The translations under genes were made by a program, and so were the position numbers. Positions 7,670 through 11,747 of a stretch of 11,747 nucleotides of DNA are shown here, piece after piece (position 1 is the stretch's first letter; the number at the start of each line of letters is the position of its first letter). The notes under the pieces were generated by a model. It was not told the origin of the DNA. It did no database searches and worked only from the letters and a program-made list of their open reading frames with translations. Origin of the DNA: Pseudomonadales bacterium (lineage in GTDB: Bacteria > Pseudomonadota > Gammaproteobacteria > Pseudomonadales > Azotimanducaceae); assembly GCA_021295935.1 (NCBI GenBank), contig JAGWBL010000016.1:1-11747 (forward strand), read 5' to 3'.

Positions 7670-8590
7670 TTATCGACTGCGACTGATCCGAGCCGGAATC
7701 ACCAACTCCACACGGGACTCGCCCTGACCCGATGCAGGAACAAGCGGGCCTGCTCCAAATGCAAGCACCTCGACCGACGAATGATTCGACAACTCGGCTG
7801 CAACCAAGGCCGCACACTGATTCGAAGCCTCGATGAGACCTTCGACGGACTGGACTGCAAAGATGTGGCACACGGCGTAGACCGACTGGCTCCCGAACTG
7901 GTTCAACTTGGCAGCAAGGGAGCGGATGACTGCAAGGTCCTCATCTGCCAGCGAGCCATCCGGTTCGGGCACAACGCCAAGAATTCGGGCTATCCCGTTC
8001 TTGGCGAGCTCCGTCTCGAACTTGGAATTGGTGTCGAACTGAGCGAGCTCCGTGGAACTTATCTCCTCTACGTGCGCGAGGACTCTGCCGTTGCCGCGTT
8101 TCACAATGTAAATGGCGGCGAGCACTTGCTGGAACTCTCCCGCCTGCGCCGGCCACGATGCCGCGATGTAGCTCTGGTTCCTGTCCGGAGAAGCTAGCTT
8201 CGGCTGCTGGAGCACGTCGATCGCCCATGTCGTTCCACGGCCGCAGTCGCGGCCATCGCACTGAAACGCAACGGTTCCGCCCGATCGGTCGATCTCGGTC
8301 AGGTAGTGAGCGACCGCCTCGCCACGCTCTACACCTGACGGGATTTCGTAGGTGACCTCTTTCCAGACAGCCGGAAGCCTTTGGGCGGCCTCGAAGAGCA
8401 CTTCCCGCTTGATCTTCTCGACCGGAGCTGAAATGAAGTTGTAGGGCTGCAATTCCCCGATTGCCCGGAACTGCACGATCCAGGAGCGCGGATAGCGTTC
8501 GATCATTGTGGGATCGGACGAGCCGAAGACATCGATCTGAGCGACCAATGGGGTCGCAGCAAGCACGAGCAGCGCCGAGACGCTCTTCAC
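7670..8590 (-). CDS. DUF4892-type exported protein with degenerate OmpA-like C-terminus
   Basis: A 306-residue protein of unknown function. Residues 1 to about 17 look like a signal peptide (MKSVSALLVLAATPLVA), so it is probably periplasmic or envelope-associated. Residues about 20-185 resemble DUF4892: GSSDPTMIERYPRSWIVQF, the CDGRDCG motif (Cys111, Cys116; a disulfide is possible), PDRNQSYIAA, and YIVKRGNGRVLAHVE. Residues about 205-300 look like an eroded OmpA-type domain: VYAVCHIF where relatives have VYVVGHTD, ASNQCAALVAAEL where they have LSxxRAxAVxxxL, and a closing SRVELVIP. The Asp and Arg that hold diaminopimelate in OmpA domains are therefore missing. It starts with GTG overlapping the gpsA stop as GTGA, with GGAG nine bases upstream, so it is coupled to gpsA. 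Domain names come from motif recall, not a search. Confidence 0.75.
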   Translation of the reverse strand: MKSVSALLVLAATPLVAQIDVFGSSDPTMIERYPRSWIVQFRAIGELQPYNFISAPVEKIKREVLFEAAQRLPAVWKEVTYEIPSGVERGEAVAHYLTEIDRSGGTVAFQCDGRDCGRGTTWAIDVLQQPKLASPDRNQSYIAASWPAQAGEFQQVLAAIYIVKRGNGRVLAHVEEISSTELAQFDTNSKFETELAKNGIARILGVVPEPDGSLADEDLAVIRSLAAKLNQFGSQSVYAVCHIFAVQSVEGLIEASNQCAALVAAELSNHSSVEVLAFGAGPLVPASGQGESRVELVIPARISRSR

Positions 8591-9612
8591 CGGTTCCGGC
8601 TCCAGTTCACGGGCTCGGCAAAGTCGACATCCGGTTGGTGTTCCGAGGTCATCAGGTCGATCACGACCTCACCCATGTCAGCGTCCTCGAACAGCACTTG
8701 CTCGAGCCCTCGGGCAAGCGGCATGTACACGTTCAGCTCATCTCGCTTTCGGCACACGACCCGCAAGGTGTTGACACCCTCCGCCAGCCTGCCGAGATCG
8801 TTCATCGCCTCGGAGAGCGACAGTCCGCTTCCTATTCTGTACCCCAATTGGTAGTTTCGCGAGTGGGGGGATGTGCAGGTGGCGACCAGGTCGCCGACAC
8901 CCGAGAGACCCAAGAACGTGTAGGGCGAAGCACCCATCGAGACAGCGAATCGGCTCATCTCGGCCAAGCTTCGAGTGATGACAGTGGCTATGGCGTTCTG
9001 TCCAACGTTCAGCGCCATCGCGATGCCGCAAATGATGGCGTAGATGTTCTTGAGGGCTCCTCCCAGTTCCACACCGTAGACATCCGAATTGGCGTACACC
9101 CGGAACGTGCCGGTAGCCAACGCGTTCTGCACGGCAAGACACAGGTCCTCTTCCTCGCTTGCGATCACGGTTCCAGCGAACTTTCCCGCCGCGATCTCTT
9201 CCGCAAGGTTGGGACCACTCAGGACTCCCTTCCGGGCTCCTGCGATCTCCTCTTCGATGATCTGACTCATCAGCCGGAACCCCGTCGACTCAAGCCCCTT
9301 GGTGCCCGAGACAACCCCTGTGCCAGGCCGGACATGGGGGGCGATCTCACGGGCAACCTCTCGGAAGGAACCACTCGGAACGACGACGAACACCATGGAC
9401 GAGTTCGCCACTGCGTGACGAAAGTCCGAAGTGAACGTTATGTGCTCGGACAGCTTCAATCCGGGCAAGTAGCGGAGATTCTCGCTCCCTCTCCTCATCG
9501 ACTGCAACTGCGCCTCATCGCGCATCGCCAAGAACGTGGGATTGCCGTTCGAAGCGATCAGGTTCGCGACCACAGTTCCGAAGCTGCCCGCTCCAACCAC
9601 GGCAACTCGCAT
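8587..9612 (-). CDS. gpsA: Glycerol-3-phosphate dehydrogenase [NAD(P)+]
   Basis: GpsA reduces dihydroxyacetone phosphate to sn-glycerol 3-phosphate, the backbone for phospholipid synthesis, in the cytoplasm. The 341-residue protein has the Rossmann motif GAGSFGTVVA (about 7-16; relatives usually have GAGSWGTALA), GTKGLE with Lys105, LSGPNLAEEI (131-140), the catalytic Lys188 in ELGGALKNIYAI, and SGVGDLVATCTSPHSRNYQLG with Asp241 and Arg252-Asn253. AEGVNTL follows in the C-terminal domain. The ATG at 9612 lies five bases after the htpG stop; GAGGTG inside the end of htpG is a rather distant ribosome-binding site, so coupling to htpG translation is likely. It overlaps the DUF4892-type gene by GTGA. 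Pairing with htpG may put phospholipid supply partly under heat-shock control, an inference from spacing. Confidence 0.96.
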   Translation of the reverse strand: MRVAVVGAGSFGTVVANLIASNGNPTFLAMRDEAQLQSMRRGSENLRYLPGLKLSEHITFTSDFRHAVANSSMVFVVVPSGSFREVAREIAPHVRPGTGVVSGTKGLESTGFRLMSQIIEEEIAGARKGVLSGPNLAEEIAAGKFAGTVIASEEEDLCLAVQNALATGTFRVYANSDVYGVELGGALKNIYAIICGIAMALNVGQNAIATVITRSLAEMSRFAVSMGASPYTFLGLSGVGDLVATCTSPHSRNYQLGYRIGSGLSLSEAMNDLGRLAEGVNTLRVVCRKRDELNVYMPLARGLEQVLFEDADMGEVVIDLMTSEHQPDVDFAEPVNWSRNR

Positions 9613-9617
9613 TTCGA

Positions 9618-11495
9618 TTACGCGAGCACCTCGCTCAGCAGACGGTTCAGTCGCGTCACGAAAGCGCCTGCTTCCAAGTACTCCTGACCCTCCGTCAGCG
9701 CTGCCTGATCCAAGATCACGTGCGCCAAGTCCGCAAACCGCTCGTCGTCGTCAAGGGTCTTCAGGTGGTGCAGCAGAAAGTGGTCGAGGTTCACCTCAAG
9801 GTGCGGCTTGGGAAGCGGCACCTCCTTGCCGGAGGCCTCCAGCATCCGTCGCAATTGGTGACCTGTGTCGTTCTCGTCCAAGACCAAGCAAGCTGCCGAG
9901 GTCGTGAGTCGATTCGACCTACGAACCGATTCCACTCGGTCATCTAGCACGTTCCCCAGTCTCGTGATGAGATCCGCGTCCTCGTTGTTCGATTCCTCTC
10001 CAGCTCCGCGTGCGGATTCCTTGGACGCGGGTTTTTCCGGCTCGTCGACTTTCAGGTCCAGTTCGCCTCGGGAGACATCCTGAAAGGACTTGTCCTCGTA
10101 CTTCGACAGCATCGGCATCATCCACGAATCCACCAGATCCGACAGGAGCAGCACCTCTATCTCCCGTGACTTGAAGACTTCGAGGTGGGGGCTAATGGCC
10201 AGATCGTCCGACGATGTCCCGACTAGGTAGTAGATTTTCTCCTGTCCTTCGTTCATCCTCCCGACGTATTGCTCGAGCGATGCCACGTCGAAGCTCTCGT
10301 CGCCCTTGACGCTCCTGAACCTCAGGAGATCCAGGATCTCAGCCTGGTTGACCGGATCGCTTCCGATCCCCTCTTTCAGCACCTGTCCGAACTGGGTCCA
10401 GAACTGTTTGTACTTGTCTGGCTCCTTCTCCGCCAAATCCTTCAGCATGGACAGCACTCTGGACGTCAGGCTGGTTCGCATGGAAGCCACTTGCTGGTTG
10501 TCCTGGAGGGTCTCCCGGGACACATTCAGCGGAAGATCGCTTGAGTCCACGACTCCCTTTACCCAGCGCAGGTACAGCGGAAGGAAAGCCTCCGCGTCGT
10601 CCATGATGAACACGCGCTGAACGTAGAGCTTCAGCCCACGAACACGTTCTCGCTGCCACAAGTCGAAGGGCGCCTTCTTGGGAACGTACAGCAGACTGGC
10701 GTACTCCAGACTCCCCTCGACCTTGTTGTGACTCCAGTCCAGGGGATTATCGAAATCGTGGCTGATGTGCTTGTAGAACTCGTTGTACTCGTCGTCGGTG
10801 ACTTCCTTCCGCGGCCGCGTCCACAGCGCGGTGGCCTGGTTGACGGTTTCACGCTCCTCGGCATCGTCGTCCTTCGGCATGGTCACGGGCACACTGATGT
10901 GGTCGCTGTAGCGGCGAACGATGTCCTTCAGACGCCATGTGCTCAGGAACTCCTTGGCATCCTCCTTCAGATGCAGCTCGATGCGAGTGCCACGCTCGCA
11001 CTCAGCAGGCTCGACGGTGAACTCCTGCTCACCCGTCGACCGCCAGACCGTGCCCTCTTCCTGAGACGCCTTCCGAGTTGTGACCTCGACCCTGTCGGAA
11101 ACCATGAACACGCTGTAGAACCCAACCCCGAACTGTCCAATCAGCAAAGCGTCGGCCTTCTGATCGCCAGTCAGCTGATCGAAGAATTCCTCGGTGCCTG
11201 ATTTCGCGATGGTCCCGAGGTTTGCAATGACCTCGTCCCTCGTCATCCCGATCCCGTTGTCCGAGACGGACAAGCTCCCGGCCTCGCTGTCGACGCAAAT
11301 CTCAATCGAGAACGCTTCGTTTTCTCCAAGCAGAGAGGGATCGGAGAGGCTGGCGAAACGAAGTCGGTCAATGGCGTCTGAGGCGTTCGAAATCAGCTCG
11401 CGAAGAAACACTTCCTTGTTCGAGTAGAGGGAATTGATTACCAGACGCAGGAGCTTGCGGGCTTCGGTCTGAAATCCGGGGGTTTCGGGGGCCAT
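9618..11495 (-). CDS. htpG: Molecular chaperone HtpG (Hsp90 family)
   Basis: HtpG is the bacterial Hsp90, an ATP-dependent cytoplasmic chaperone dimer. At 625 residues it matches E. coli HtpG (624). The GHKL ATPase domain shows ELISNASDAIDRLRF with catalytic Glu33, DNGIGM with Asp79, and IGQFGVGFYSVFMVSDRVEV in the lid region. The middle domain carries PLDWSHNKVEGSLEYASLLY and LYVQRVFIMDD followed by SDLPLNVSRETLQDN. The C-terminal dimerisation domain includes SNRLTTSAACLV and LLEASGKEVPLPKPHLEVN. An acidic, Ser-rich linker lies just before the C-terminal domain (about residue 485-505). The ATG at 11495 has GGAG about 11 bases upstream. It lies 71 nt after sucD, with a sigma-32-like promoter in that gap, and 5 nt before gpsA. 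Confidence 0.98.
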   Translation of the reverse strand: MAPETPGFQTEARKLLRLVINSLYSNKEVFLRELISNASDAIDRLRFASLSDPSLLGENEAFSIEICVDSEAGSLSVSDNGIGMTRDEVIANLGTIAKSGTEEFFDQLTGDQKADALLIGQFGVGFYSVFMVSDRVEVTTRKASQEEGTVWRSTGEQEFTVEPAECERGTRIELHLKEDAKEFLSTWRLKDIVRRYSDHISVPVTMPKDDDAEERETVNQATALWTRPRKEVTDDEYNEFYKHISHDFDNPLDWSHNKVEGSLEYASLLYVPKKAPFDLWQRERVRGLKLYVQRVFIMDDAEAFLPLYLRWVKGVVDSSDLPLNVSRETLQDNQQVASMRTSLTSRVLSMLKDLAEKEPDKYKQFWTQFGQVLKEGIGSDPVNQAEILDLLRFRSVKGDESFDVASLEQYVGRMNEGQEKIYYLVGTSSDDLAISPHLEVFKSREIEVLLLSDLVDSWMMPMLSKYEDKSFQDVSRGELDLKVDEPEKPASKESARGAGEESNNEDADLITRLGNVLDDRVESVRRSNRLTTSAACLVLDENDTGHQLRRMLEASGKEVPLPKPHLEVNLDHFLLHHLKTLDDDERFADLAHVILDQAALTEGQEYLEAGAFVTRLNRLLSEVLA

Positions 11496-11537
11496 GACGG
11501 GGATATCTCCGGGGGTGCGCTTGGAGTAGTGCAGTTG

Positions 11538-11565
11538 TAATGGGGGCTAAGAGTAGAGATGCAAC
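11538..11565 (-). promoter_or_regulatory. Candidate sigma-32 (heat-shock) promoter for htpG
   Basis: On the minus strand the sequence CCCCATTA (11545-11538) matches seven of eight positions of the sigma-32 -10 consensus CCCCATnT or its T-rich form. GTTGCAT (11565-11559) lies 13 bases upstream at the -35 position and matches four of seven bases of CTTGAAA. Spacing is within the known range. Transcription would start near 11530, about 35 bases before the htpG ATG. The -35 box abuts the sucD stop. htpG is a classic sigma-32 gene, which supports the call; the -35 match is weak. Confidence 0.5.
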
Positions 11566-11566
11566 A

Positions 11567-11747
11567 TCAGCTCGCCGGCGGATTCCACCCCGTCACCTCC
11601 AGGATCCGAGCGCCGATTTCCGAGGGACTGTCGACCACCCAGGCTCCGGCATCACGCAAGGCTGCTCGCTTCGCTTCCGCAGTGCCCCTGCCCCCGGCGA
11701 CGATCGCGCCCGCATGTCCCATGCGCTTCCCCTACGGCGCCGACACC
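11567..11747 (-). CDS. sucD: Succinyl-CoA ligase alpha subunit, C-terminal end, with an in-frame TAG
   Basis: SucD pairs with SucC to interconvert succinyl-CoA and succinate in the TCA cycle, with ATP or GTP formation; the alpha subunit binds CoA and carries the phosphorylated histidine. Only the end of the gene is in the window. From the edge the frame reads VSAP, then TAG (11734-11732), then 54 residues to a TGA at 11569-11567. These begin GKRMGHAGAIVAGGRGTAEA, the family's active-site region, and end with ILEVTGWNPPAS, as in Pseudomonas-type SucD. Since VSAP before the stop also matches the family (xVTAPxGKRMGHAGA), the stop replaces a single codon within an otherwise intact gene. Loss of the phosphohistidine region would abolish activity, so a sequence error near the edge is more likely than a true null. 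The upstream part and sucC lie outside. Confidence 0.85.

Noticed and set aside
7389..7871. Minus-strand open frame of 160 codons covering the gap before leuC and the end of the DUF4892-type gene
   Set aside because: The translation is rich in Cys, Ser, Arg and Pro with no domain, and it overlaps the DUF4892-type gene out of frame by about 200 nt.
8461..9687. A 408-codon open frame on the plus strand
   Set aside because: It runs antisense across gpsA, which has full catalytic motifs. The translation is low in hydrophobic structure and matches nothing I know.
11496..11566. Terminator after sucD
   Set aside because: No inverted repeat followed by T residues is present in the gap; sucD may read into htpG or end by a factor-dependent route.

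Overview
The window is a compact run of core-metabolism genes, all on the minus strand, so transcription runs from high to low coordinates. Gene content, order and protein similarity point to a gammaproteobacterium with a moderately GC-rich genome. The block leuC-leuD-leuB-asd-truA-folC-SPOR protein-cvpA follows the order known from Pseudomonas and relatives (leuCDB-asd-fimV-truA-trpF-accD-folC-dedD-cvpA-purF), but fimV, trpF and accD are missing. No tRNA, rRNA, mobile element, CRISPR array or phage gene is visible.

Layout in transcription order. (1) 11747-11567: the last part of sucD (succinyl-CoA ligase alpha), with an in-frame TAG just before its active-site histidine motif, close to the window edge. 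(2) 11495-9618: htpG (Hsp90 chaperone), preceded by a plausible sigma-32-type heat-shock promoter. (3) 9612-8587: gpsA (glycerol-3-phosphate dehydrogenase), 5 nt after htpG. (4) 8590-7670: a secreted DUF4892-type protein with a degenerate OmpA-like C-terminus, overlapping gpsA by GTGA. (5) 7669-7387: the only sizeable intergenic region (283 nt), with three small inverted repeats; it probably holds the end of the htpG-gpsA transcript and the start of the leu transcript. (6) 7386-4207: leuC, leuD and leuB, the isopropylmalate isomerase and dehydrogenase steps of leucine synthesis. (7) 4210-3188: asd, at the branch point to lysine, threonine and methionine. (8) 3137-2319: truA, tRNA pseudouridine synthase. 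(9) 2217-892: folC, folate synthesis and polyglutamylation. (10) 890-351: a membrane-anchored SPOR-domain protein. (11) 354-1: the start of cvpA, cut by the window edge.

Genes from leuC to cvpA overlap or nearly touch, with a 50-nt gap before truA and a 101-nt gap before folC, so they look like one long operon or a few nested ones. GTG starts are common, and several junctions use a GTGA or ATGA overlap, which indicates translational coupling. There is no convincing novel system here. The points most worth checking are the sucD stop codon, the heat-shock promoter, the degenerate OmpA-like domain, the uncertain folC start with a possible coupled leader ORF, and the loss of fimV, trpF and accD from a conserved gene order.
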